NCBI GenBank assembly: GCA_021769625.1
Contig: JAETSN010000025.1
Location: 1 to 53,941, forward strand
Source of the DNA: [Clostridium] symbiosum
GTDB taxonomy: Bacteria > Bacillota > Clostridia > Lachnospirales > Lachnospiraceae
Reading direction: 5' to 3'
DNA length: 53,941 bases
The position numbers and the translations under genes were made by a program. The notes under the pieces are model-generated. The model searched no databases. It saw nothing but the letters and a program-made list of their open reading frames with translations, and was not told the DNA's origin. Below, one piece after another: positions 47,584 through 53,941 of this stretch (its first letter is position 1; each line of letters begins with the position of its first letter).

Positions 47584-48258
47584 TCACACATTTTCTATCT
47601 GCCAGTCGATCGGCGCAAGGCCGTTCGCCTGCAGATACTCATTCGTCTTGCTGAAAGGCTTGCTGCCAAAGAACCCTCTGTAGGCGGACAGGGGGCTCGG
47701 ATGGGGTGCCTCCAGGATCAGATGTTTCGGATTGTGTAGCATGGACTTTTTCGTCTGTGCAGGCTTCCCCCAGAGGATAAACACCATAGGCCGGTCCTGC
47801 TCGCTGCAGATCCGGATACAGGCATCCGTGAACTCCTCCCAGCCGATGCCCCGGTGAGAATTTGCCGCATGTGCGCGCACCGTCAGCACCGTATTGAGCA
47901 GCAGCACGCCCTGCTTCGCCCATTTCACCAGATAACCGTTGTTTGGGATATAACAGCCCAGATCGTCATGCAGCTCCTGATAAATATTCACAAGGGAAGG
48001 CGGGATCTCCACCTCGGGCTTCACCGAAAAACAGAGCCCATGTGCCTGTCCGTCATTGTGGTAAGGATCCTGCCCTAAAATGACCACTTTTACGTCCGCC
48101 AGGGGTGTCAGATGAAACGCCGTGAAAATATCCTCGGACGCCGGGAATATCTTTCTGGTATTATACTCCTCCCTCACCTTTTCAAATAATTTTCTGTAAT
48201 AAGGCTTCTGAAATTCCGGTTTTAAAGGTTCCAGCCAATCATTGTCAATCGCCGCCAT
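47584..48258 (-). CDS. ung: Uracil-DNA glycosylase
   Basis: A 224-residue family 1 glycosylase that removes uracil from DNA. GQDPYHNDGQAHGLCFSV (about 62-79) holds the catalytic Asp, LLLNTVLTVRAHAANSH (about 117-133) and HPSPLSAYRGFFGSKPF (about 187-203) the remaining active-site motifs. Ribosome site AAGGAG lies nine bases before the ATG. Confidence 0.98.
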   Translation of the reverse strand: MAAIDNDWLEPLKPEFQKPYYRKLFEKVREEYNTRKIFPASEDIFTAFHLTPLADVKVVILGQDPYHNDGQAHGLCFSVKPEVEIPPSLVNIYQELHDDLGCYIPNNGYLVKWAKQGVLLLNTVLTVRAHAANSHRGIGWEEFTDACIRICSEQDRPMVFILWGKPAQTKKSMLHNPKHLILEAPHPSPLSAYRGFFGSKPFSKTNEYLQANGLAPIDWQIENV

Positions 48259-48364
48259 CTTCCGTTTCTCCTTTTTTTGTCAGATCGTTTTCTGTAGCAA
48301 CTCTTTACTATGTGCCAAATTTCCGGGAGAAACTGTATCCTTCCCGATCCCCCGCCTGCTTACT

Positions 48365-49126
48365 CTACAGCCGCACCGCCACGCCCTTTGCAGCCAGATA
48401 TTCCTTTACCTGGCAGATCTCCAGCTCCTTATAGTGGAACAGGGACGCCGCCAGCGCCGCCTCCGCTTTCCCTTCCGTCAGCGCTTCATGGAAGTGCTCA
48501 AGTGTTCCTGCACCGCCGGAAGCGATCACCGGAATAGATACCGCCTCCGCCACCTGCCTCGTCAGCTCTATATCATACCCTGCCTTCGTACCGTCGCAGT
48601 CCATGCTGGTCAGCAAGATTTCCCCGGCGCCCAGCTTTTCCGCTTTTGTCACCCATTCTATCACATCGATTCCCATATCGATGCGGCCGCCATGCTTATA
48701 GATGTTGAAACCGCTGCCGTCGGCACGCCTCTTCGCGTCTACCGCCAGCACCACGCACTGGCTTCCGAATTTGTCCGCCGCCTCGCTGATCAGCTCCGGC
48801 CTGTCTATGGCCGCGGAATTTACGGATATCTTATCCGCCCCTTCCCTGAGCAGCACCTTAAAATCCTCTACAGTCCGGATACCGCCGCCCACAGTGAAGG
48901 GAATAAAGACCCTCTCCGCCACCTTGCGCACCATATCCACCACGGTCCCTCTCTCATCGGAGGAAGCCGTAATATCCAGAAAAACCACTTCGTCAGCGCC
49001 GGCCCTGTCATACGCCGCCGCGATCTCCACCGGATCTCCCGCATCCCGCAGATCTACAAAATTAACACCTTTTACCACCCTGCCGTTATTGACATCCAGA
49101 CAGGGAATGATCCTCTTTGTGTGCAT
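48365..49126 (-). CDS. hisF: Imidazole glycerol phosphate synthase, cyclase subunit
   Basis: A 253-residue (beta/alpha)8 cyclase that, with HisH, makes imidazole glycerol phosphate and [24 protein letters not shown] (about 5-23) with catalytic Asp11, [12 protein letters not shown] (about 78-89), and [15 protein letters not shown] (about 171-185; Asp130-type second catalytic Asp in VLAVDAKR) are diagnostic. It follows hisH by 40 bases on the same strand. Other his genes are not in the window. Confidence 0.97.
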   Translation of the reverse strand: MHTKRIIPCLDVNNGRVVKGVNFVDLRDAGDPVEIAAAYDRAGADEVVFLDITASSDERGTVVDMVRKVAERVFIPFTVGGGIRTVEDFKVLLREGADKISVNSAAIDRPELISEAADKFGSQCVVLAVDAKRRADGSGFNIYKHGGRIDMGIDVIEWVTKAEKLGAGEILLTSMDCDGTKAGYDIELTRQVAEAVSIPVIASGGAGTLEHFHEALTEGKAEAALAASLFHYKELEICQVKEYLAAKGVAVRL

Positions 49127-49166
49127 ATAATCTCACTTTCACCAATTCGAATGACACCTGTTTTAT

Positions 49167-49772
49167 CTATACCGCCAGAAAATTTTTCAGGATCTGCAGT
49201 CCCACATCCGAACTCTTCTCCGGATGAAACTGACAGGCAAAAATATTGCCCTGCTCGACGGACGCTTCCACCGTGACACCGTACTCGGCGGTCGCCTTCA
49301 CGATACTCTTATCCGTCGCCTGCAGATAATAGGAATGCACAAAATAGACGTAGGAACCCTCCGGCACATTCTGAAAAAGCCTTCCCTCCGAAGGATACTC
49401 CAGGGCATTCCAACCGATCTGCGGCACCTTAAGGCCTTCCGCCCCCGGGATCCGGACGATCTTTCCGGGGAGAAGCCCGAGCCCCTTCACACCGGGACTC
49501 TCCTCGCTCTCCTCGAACAAAAGCTGCAGCCCGAGGCAGATCCCCAGAAAGGGTGTTCCCCGCTCTGCCGCCTCTTTTATGGCTGGAATAAGTCCAAATC
49601 CCTTCAGCTTTGCCATCGCGTCCCCGAAATTCCCTACGCCCGGCAGGATCACCCTTTCAGCCTTCAAAATCTCTCTCGGATCCCCTGTGACAAGCGCTGC
49701 CTCTCCCAGAAATTCCAGGGCTTTCTGCACACTTTTTATATTTCCCGCATCATAATCAATTACCGCTGTCAT
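49167..49772 (-). CDS. hisH: Imidazole glycerol phosphate synthase, glutamine amidotransferase subunit
   Basis: A 201-residue class I amidotransferase that feeds ammonia to HisF. PGVGNFGDAM (about 44-53), the nucleophile elbow GICLGLQLLF (Cys79-like, about 76-85) and CQFHPEKSS (about 181-189) give the Cys-His-Glu triad. The start overlaps the end of the acidic membrane protein gene by 17 bases, so the two are probably cotranscribed. Confidence 0.97.
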   Translation of the reverse strand: MTAVIDYDAGNIKSVQKALEFLGEAALVTGDPREILKAERVILPGVGNFGDAMAKLKGFGLIPAIKEAAERGTPFLGICLGLQLLFEESEESPGVKGLGLLPGKIVRIPGAEGLKVPQIGWNALEYPSEGRLFQNVPEGSYVYFVHSYYLQATDKSIVKATAEYGVTVEASVEQGNIFACQFHPEKSSDVGLQILKNFLAV

Positions 49773-51576
49773 TCAAATATTCCTCTTCCTCCGGCAGTAA
49801 GTCTTCCAGATCAGAATACTCTGATTCTGTTTCCTCCTCCTGCTGCTCGATCTCCGACTGGCTCTGATAAACCTCACCGTTCACCAAAGCCTCCAACCGC
49901 AGGCTGTACTCATAATCATCCTTCAGCGCATTGATCTCCATCGCGCCTTCCTCAGACAGACTGTACTTATCCTGCAGTATCTGCAGGATTTTCTGATACT
50001 GCTCCGCCAGCTCCGGCGTGATCAGATCCTGCTCACCGGCCTGCACTATTTCCTGATATTTGTCCACACCCTTCATCAGATCGTCCAGTGCCATCACCGG
50101 CTTTTCCATCTTCAGATGATTTTCGTAAAATTCTTCCGCATGCATCAGATGCAGTATCGCGGAAGACTGCATAAACAGCATCTGATCCTCCTCCTCCAGC
50201 TCCCGGCCGTTCATCAGCTGATAAACTGTCTCAAAATCTTTATCATAGAACGCATTTCTCGCCTCGGTGAGATGCAGTGTATCCATCCCGATCGTATTCA
50301 TCAGTAAAATGCCTGCCGCGATCGAAGCGCAGAGCAATACCCAGACAAACACCTTTTTCTTTGGAAGCTTTTTGGCTGCCCGTCTTTCCTTCTCTGCCTT
50401 TTCAGCCTTTTCCGCTTTTTTCTTAGCCTTCTCAGCACTTTTTGCTTTCTGCTGTTTTTCTTTTGCCGCCTTTTTAGGATCCGGTCCTTCCTTTTTAGCC
50501 GGTTTTTTCTTCTTTTCCTTCTTTTTTTTCTCCGCTTTCGCGTTTCCTTTTTTACCCGTATCTTCGGACTGCTCTTTTTTTCCTGCCGGCTTTTCCGCCT
50601 CCTCATCCAGTTCATCATCCGCGCCAAAGAAAAGCATGGCAAGTTTTTTCCCAAATCCTTCCTTCTTTTCTTTCTTTTTATCAGATGCTTTTTTTTCTTT
50701 TTTTGCCTGTTTTCCTTTCGGTTTGCCTGCCTCTTCGGCTTCCCCCTCAGGCCTGTTTTCAGGTTCTTTTTCAGCCCCTTCTTCAGCCTCCCCCAGGAGA
50801 TCTTCCTCCATTTCCGGCGTCAGTCCCAGAAGATCCTTTACATCATCCGAATCCAGATCCACATCGCTGCCAAATGCCATATCCTCTGCGGCTCTTTCAT
50901 CAGCTACCATTTCATGGTTATCCGACATCGAAAGCAGATTCTGAATATCGGACAGCTCGTCACTGGCGCTCAGCAGATCAGAAAGCTCTTTCTCAGGAGC
51001 TGCTTTTTCAGAAACAGTTTTACTTCCGGCTGTCTCCTGATCCAGGACCCGGTCTATCTCTTCTTCCGACATATCAAGCAAAGCCAGCGGATCTACCGGC
51101 ATTTCATCCCCTTTCTTATTCGGTACGGATTTCGGCGCCATGCTCTCTTCCATATCCATTAACGATTTCGATACCTTGTCTTCTTCCACGGTCGGTATCA
51201 TTTCCGGCATTTCCGGCATTTCCCCAGACAGATCGGCCATGATATCAGAATCTGAGTCGGCTTTATTACTCACCGCATCCGTATCGGACATATCCGCATC
51301 AGATACATTCGACAGATCATCCGCCGTACCGGAACCGGATATCTCCGGCAAATCCCCCATCAGGTCATCATCAGGTATCTCCGGCAGATCCCCCATCAAA
51401 TCATCATCAGGTATCTCCGGCAGATCCCCCATCAGATCATCATCGGATATCTCTCCCAGCATATCATCCATGATATCAGAAATAGACATCTCCTCACTCT
51501 GATCAGGCTGCTCTGCATTCTCATTTCCCATAACAGCCTTTAACATTTCTTCCAAACGTTCCTCATCAGAATTCAT
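49756..51576 (-). CDS. Large acidic/lysine-rich single-span membrane protein
   Basis: A 606-residue protein of unknown function. Residues 1-250 are very acidic and include a triplicated DDDLMGDLPEIP motif (about 39-80). Residues 270-405 are a Lys/Glu/Ala-rich, probably coiled, stretch, then one membrane helix (KVFVWVLLCASIAAGILLMN, about 407-427). The C-terminal ~175 residues form a helical, TPR-like exported domain (ARNAFYDKDFETVYQLMNGR) ending in an acidic tail. GGAGG lies 11 bases before the ATG. Transcribed ahead of hisH, with a 17-base overlap, which may only reflect compaction. Confidence 0.82.
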   Translation of the reverse strand: MNSDEERLEEMLKAVMGNENAEQPDQSEEMSISDIMDDMLGEISDDDLMGDLPEIPDDDLMGDLPEIPDDDLMGDLPEISGSGTADDLSNVSDADMSDTDAVSNKADSDSDIMADLSGEMPEMPEMIPTVEEDKVSKSLMDMEESMAPKSVPNKKGDEMPVDPLALLDMSEEEIDRVLDQETAGSKTVSEKAAPEKELSDLLSASDELSDIQNLLSMSDNHEMVADERAAEDMAFGSDVDLDSDDVKDLLGLTPEMEEDLLGEAEEGAEKEPENRPEGEAEEAGKPKGKQAKKEKKASDKKKEKKEGFGKKLAMLFFGADDELDEEAEKPAGKKEQSEDTGKKGNAKAEKKKKEKKKKPAKKEGPDPKKAAKEKQQKAKSAEKAKKKAEKAEKAEKERRAAKKLPKKKVFVWVLLCASIAAGILLMNTIGMDTLHLTEARNAFYDKDFETVYQLMNGRELEEEDQMLFMQSSAILHLMHAEEFYENHLKMEKPVMALDDLMKGVDKYQEIVQAGEQDLITPELAEQYQKILQILQDKYSLSEEGAMEINALKDDYEYSLRLEALVNGEVYQSQSEIEQQEEETESEYSDLEDLLPEEEEYLNDSGN

Positions 51577-51607
51577 TATTTCCTATGCCTCCAAAATCAA
51601 CAATGTA

Positions 51608-52378
51608 TTATAATTCATTTAAAAAACTTAAGGGATCTTTCCTGACTGATGTTCCCCGCATACTTATTTCTTCAGATAATTGATACAAACTGCTATGTAC
51701 TCTCCAAAATACAGACTTCTGGTTATAAAAACACATCTTTTCAAAGGGCCACCTGATCACGGAAGGAAGCTCCATACCGACTCCTAATTCCAAGATACAA
51801 AGTCTTCTGTTTACTGTCCCCTGCAGCCACTTTGTATACCGCTTCCAGCTCTCCAGATAGCCGCCCTCATGATATTCAGGCACCCCGTACTGATTCATAA
51901 CAAGCGCCGCTCCGCAATCCGGACATTTCGGCTCTCTCAACTCTTTAAAAGAAACCCTGTCCTCAATCCAGCCGCATATCATATCCCAGGATCCTTCTCC
52001 CGCCGGAAACAGCTTTTCCCTACAGTTTTCCGCACACTGCATCATTTCATAACCGCCGCAGGGCAAAGTGACCCGCCCTTTCTCAAAACCGATATGCCGT
52101 ATCAGATCATCACTGCATAAAGAAACAATAAAATAATTTTTGTTTTCCAGGATCCTCTTTAACTTGTTATATGCATCGACGATTTCCGGATGATACTCCG
52201 GCCTTAAATAATATCGTATCAAAAAAGGGATCAGCCACTCTTTCTCTTCATCTTCCTGAAGGACAGCAAATTTTGCATTAAAATTAGGTATTTTTTTTAA
52301 ATCCTGAAGTTTTACCTGCATCTCCCCGCCAATACCGACAAGCACAAGTTCAGCTTCCTTTATATCCTGAATCGGCAT
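51608..52378 (-). CDS. Sir2-like protein with altered active site
   Basis: A 256-residue protein resembling a divergent sirtuin. A CPDCGAALVMNQYG segment (about 150-163) looks like half of the structural zinc site, with the other Cys pair altered (CAENC further upstream, about 111-115). RLCILELGVGMELPSVIRWP (about 190-209) matches the C-terminal NAD-fold block of Sir2-type proteins. The usual GAGxS start of the NAD pocket is replaced by LVGIGGEM and the catalytic His region is not recognisable, so deacylase activity is doubtful. Ribosome site GAGGGG precedes the ATG. Same strand as the acidic membrane protein, 31 bases apart. Confidence 0.65.
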   Translation of the reverse strand: MPIQDIKEAELVLVGIGGEMQVKLQDLKKIPNFNAKFAVLQEDEEKEWLIPFLIRYYLRPEYHPEIVDAYNKLKRILENKNYFIVSLCSDDLIRHIGFEKGRVTLPCGGYEMMQCAENCREKLFPAGEGSWDMICGWIEDRVSFKELREPKCPDCGAALVMNQYGVPEYHEGGYLESWKRYTKWLQGTVNRRLCILELGVGMELPSVIRWPFEKMCFYNQKSVFWRVHSSLYQLSEEISMRGTSVRKDPLSFLNEL

Positions 52379-52396
52379 AATTTTCCCCTCATACAG

Positions 52397-52590
52397 ATCG
52401 AGCCGGGTGTTGGCAGCTTATGCTGCACCCTTCCTCTCCGCACCCATACAATCGAGCCGGGTGCGGGCAGCTTATGCTGCATCTTTCCCCTCCGCACCCG
52501 TGCTATCGAGCAGGGAAGATTTTTTCCCTGCTCACCGCGCGGGGCGCATGTCAGCTTGCTGACATACTTCATCTGTGCGCCCCTGCGCAT
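52397..52590. repeat. Tandem hairpin array between cheV and the Sir2-like gene
   Basis: Two 54-base units start at 52397 and 52451, and a third begins at 52505 before diverging. Each unit folds: GCAGC-TTAT-GCTGC inside an outer GGGTG..CACCC stem. Two further hairpins follow, CAGGGAA..TTCCCTG (52510-52531 region) and GGGGCGCA..TGCGCCCC with an inner TGTCAGC..GCTGACA (52541-52584 region). No credible gene lies in this 264-base interval. Confidence 0.75.
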
Positions 52591-52594
52591 ATAA

Positions 52595-52624
52595 AAGAGT
52601 GTACCTTGGAATCGGTACACTCTT
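52595..52624 (-). terminator. Terminator of cheV
   Basis: AAGAGTGTACC and GGTACACTCTT are perfect 11-base arms with an 8-base loop. On the minus strand TTTATATG follows the right arm. It lies 18 bases past the cheV stop codon. Confidence 0.88.
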
Positions 52625-52642
52625 CTCGCACTTCTATAACAT

Positions 52643-53536
52643 TTATCTGGTCAGCTCATCTATCACTCTTACCAGATTACCGATTTCCGGTTTTGACAGC
52701 TGCGCATTCGCACCAAGTGCCTCACCTTTTCTTTTCATTTCATCATTTACCAGAGACGAGAAAATAACGATCGGGATATCCGCTGTCTCAGGATCTTCCT
52801 TCACAAGCTTTGTCAGGCGGTGCCCATCCATCAGCGGCATCTCAATATCCGTAATAATACACTGTACATGTTCTTTTAAAGTTCCCTCTCTCTTGCAGTC
52901 CTGAATAACATCATATGCCTCCTGCCCGTTCTTTGTATGGATCAGATTGTGATATCCCGCCTTCTTCAGAGAATCCACGATCAGTTTATTCAACAGAACG
53001 GAATCTTCCGCGATCAGAACCGGCACATCACTTCTCTCTCTCTCTCCCAGTTCGTCAATATCCGTAATCTTCAGTCCGGTTTCAGGATTAATATCAGATA
53101 CGATCTTCTCAAAATCAAGAATGATGATCAGCTTATTATTATATTTAATAATTCCGGTAGAAATCCCCTCTTCTGTTGTACTCACCGTAGCATCCGGTTT
53201 TATGATATCTCTCCAGGACACCCTGTGTATGCCGACAACATTATCTACATGAAATGCAATATCCAGTTTATTAAAGTTCGTGATGATAAATAATCCGGAG
53301 GGTTTGCATTCCCCTCTCTGGAGACAGTTCTTCAGATCGATCGCTGTGATCATTGTTTCACGCGGCATAAAAATTCCCTCTATACTCGGATGAGCATTGG
53401 GAACCGGTGTCACCGGCTGATAAGTAATGATCTCTTTCACCTTTGCCACGTTAATGCCATAAGAATTTCCATCCAAAATAAATTCCAATACCTCAAGTTC
53501 ATTCGTTCCGTTCTCTAACAAAATCTTTGTATCCAT
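52643..53536 (-). CDS. cheV: Chemotaxis coupling protein CheV (CheW-REC)
   Basis: A 297-residue protein. The N-terminal CheW domain (about 12-150) has VLEFILDGNSYGINVAKVKE and ends with IILDFEKIVSDI. The receiver domain (about 168-295) has VLIAEDSVLLNKLIV, the phosphorylated Asp in IITDIEMPLMDG and the late Lys in AQLSKPEIG. CheV couples receptors to CheA and aids adaptation. The ATG at 53536 follows GAGGTGG; a GTG four codons earlier is poorer. No other chemotaxis genes are near. Promoter with extended -10 at 53593-53598. Confidence 0.95.
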   Translation of the reverse strand: MDTKILLENGTNELEVLEFILDGNSYGINVAKVKEIITYQPVTPVPNAHPSIEGIFMPRETMITAIDLKNCLQRGECKPSGLFIITNFNKLDIAFHVDNVVGIHRVSWRDIIKPDATVSTTEEGISTGIIKYNNKLIIILDFEKIVSDINPETGLKITDIDELGERERSDVPVLIAEDSVLLNKLIVDSLKKAGYHNLIHTKNGQEAYDVIQDCKREGTLKEHVQCIITDIEMPLMDGHRLTKLVKEDPETADIPIVIFSSLVNDEMKRKGEALGANAQLSKPEIGNLVRVIDELTR

Positions 53537-53592
53537 ATTCCACCTCACATTATTATCGGTCTATCATGGGATTCTCCCGTAAATCTATCACA

Positions 53593-53601
53593 ATTATACC
53601 A
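53593..53601 (-). promoter_or_regulatory. Extended -10 promoter of cheV
   Basis: Minus strand TGG directly followed by TATAAT at 53598-53593, with a weak -35. Leader of about 50 bases to the cheV start. Confidence 0.55.
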
Positions 53602-53625
53602 CAGCATTTCCAAATTGCATACTAT

Positions 53626-53669
53626 AAAAGATAAAAAAAAAGAAGCAAGCTGCTTCTTTTTTATCTTTT
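53626..53669. terminator. Bidirectional terminator between the rRNA operon and cheV
   Basis: AAAAGATAAAAA..GAAGC and GCTTC..TTTTTATCTTTT form a long stem around a short AAGCT loop, with A-runs on one side and T-runs on the other, so it ends transcription in both directions. Confidence 0.85.
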
Positions 53670-53703
53670 GTACCTTAATATTTTCACTTATGTAAACAAA
53701 AAC

Positions 53704-53748
53704 CTGCAGTTTATATACGGAATCCGCTTTGTGAATCCAAAACTGCAG
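53704..53748 (-). terminator. Hairpin downstream of the 23S rRNA
   Basis: CTGCAGTTT and AAACTGCAG are perfect 9-base arms with a 27-base interior that can pair further. On the minus strand GTTTTTGTTT follows, the form of an intrinsic terminator for the rRNA transcript. Confidence 0.6.
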
Positions 53749-53816
53749 CTGTTTTTCTGAAGGTTCATACCCTCAAAACCGAACACTGAATCTCCATCCT
53801 TCTCCCTCAACCTTCT

Positions 53817-53941
53817 GGTCAAGCTCTCGGCCTATTAGTACGGGTCAGCACAAACATCGCTGCTCTTACACCTCCCGCCTATCTACCTCCTCGTCTCGGA
53901 GGGGCCTCTCCCCTTTCGGGGCGGATATCTCATCTCGAGGG
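53817..53941 (-). rRNA. 23S ribosomal RNA, 3' end (partial)
   Basis: The reverse complement reads the conserved 3' end of bacterial 23S rRNA: GATGAGATATCCGCCCC, GTAGATAGGCGGGAGGTGTA, AGAGCAGCGATGTTTGTGCT, and GTACTAATAGGCCGAGAGC before TTGACC at the mature end near 53817. Only about 125 bases are inside the window; the gene continues past its right edge. No 5S rRNA gene follows within the window. Confidence 0.95.

Noticed and set aside
50301-50654. Lys/Arg-rich 117-codon frame inside the acidic membrane protein gene
   Set aside because: Same-strand frame-shifted reading of a lysine-rich coding stretch; no independent start signal.
52397-52504. Tandem repeats considered as CRISPR
   Set aside because: Only two full units of 54 bases directly abut; there are no unique spacers and no cas genes.
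52360-52620. 86-codon minus-strand frame over the hairpin array
   Set aside because: Its sequence is made by the tandem repeats and hairpins; it lacks a ribosome site and protein-like features.
53669-53816. 5S rRNA gene expected behind 23S
   Set aside because: The conserved 5S core (such as CCGAACACGGAAGTTAAG-like sequence) is absent on the minus strand; the interval holds hairpins instead.

Overview
The window looks like chromosomal DNA of a spore-forming member of the Clostridia, most probably Lachnospiraceae. The evidence is spoIVA, a SpoVB-type flippase, the apt - rel - MBL hydrolase - hemZ order, a CIRCE-controlled groESL operon, AGGAGG-type ribosome sites, sigma-A promoters with 17-base spacers, and a chromosome of moderate GC with AT-richer insertions. 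The taxonomic call is inference. The right edge runs into the 3' end of a 23S rRNA gene on the minus strand, and the window may end there because assemblies often break at rRNA operons.

Layout. 1-20 kb: a hybrid sensor kinase; a guanine-riboswitch-controlled purine permease; spoIVA; an MBL hydrolase with an ECF S component; a TetR - MBL - GNAT operon with a clear operator; a 27-codon membrane peptide that looks like a type I toxin with a convergent antisense RNA; hemZ - MBL - rel - apt; and a CsoR-regulated copA with a second HMA domain fused at its C terminus behind an internal ribosome site. 20-30 kb: a glutamine-amidotransferase-like hydrolase, then a five-gene locus of zinc-ribbon membrane proteins. 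It has two near-duplicate DUF4234 proteins with matching promoters, two large proteins built as zinc ribbons, one membrane segment and an exported domain, and a membrane-anchored metallophosphoesterase. A secreted propeller-like protein faces this locus. 30-36 kb: a decayed DUF4143 ATPase, tcdA, a possible immunity-like protein, a ParE/Phd toxin-antitoxin pair, groESL and a SpoVB-like flippase.

37-42.4 kb is an AT-richer block carrying a type IV (McrBC) restriction system: an EVE-domain McrB, then McrC, a possible PD-(D/E)XK protein, an HNH protein, decayed coding sequence and a SIMPL-domain protein, all co-oriented and tightly packed. It is flanked by a small acidic 56-residue protein. 42.9-54 kb: DAHP synthase; a BlaI/BlaR1-like sensor pair with a DUF4825 sensor region and a striking inverted-repeat operator; a GT8 glycosyltransferase; ung; hisF and hisH; a large acidic/lysine-rich membrane protein; a Sir2-like protein; cheV; and the 23S rRNA end.

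The best candidates for undescribed biology are the zinc-ribbon/metallophosphoesterase envelope locus (20.9-29.5 kb), the McrBC island with two additional nuclease-like genes (37.8-42.4 kb), and the compact toxin/antisense-RNA locus (11.0-11.3 kb). Several structured intergenic repeats (a dispersed ~38-base element, a ~190-base element with inverted ends, and a hairpin array before cheV) also deserve comparison across the genome. All assignments come from reading sequence and protein motifs by eye; no database search was run.
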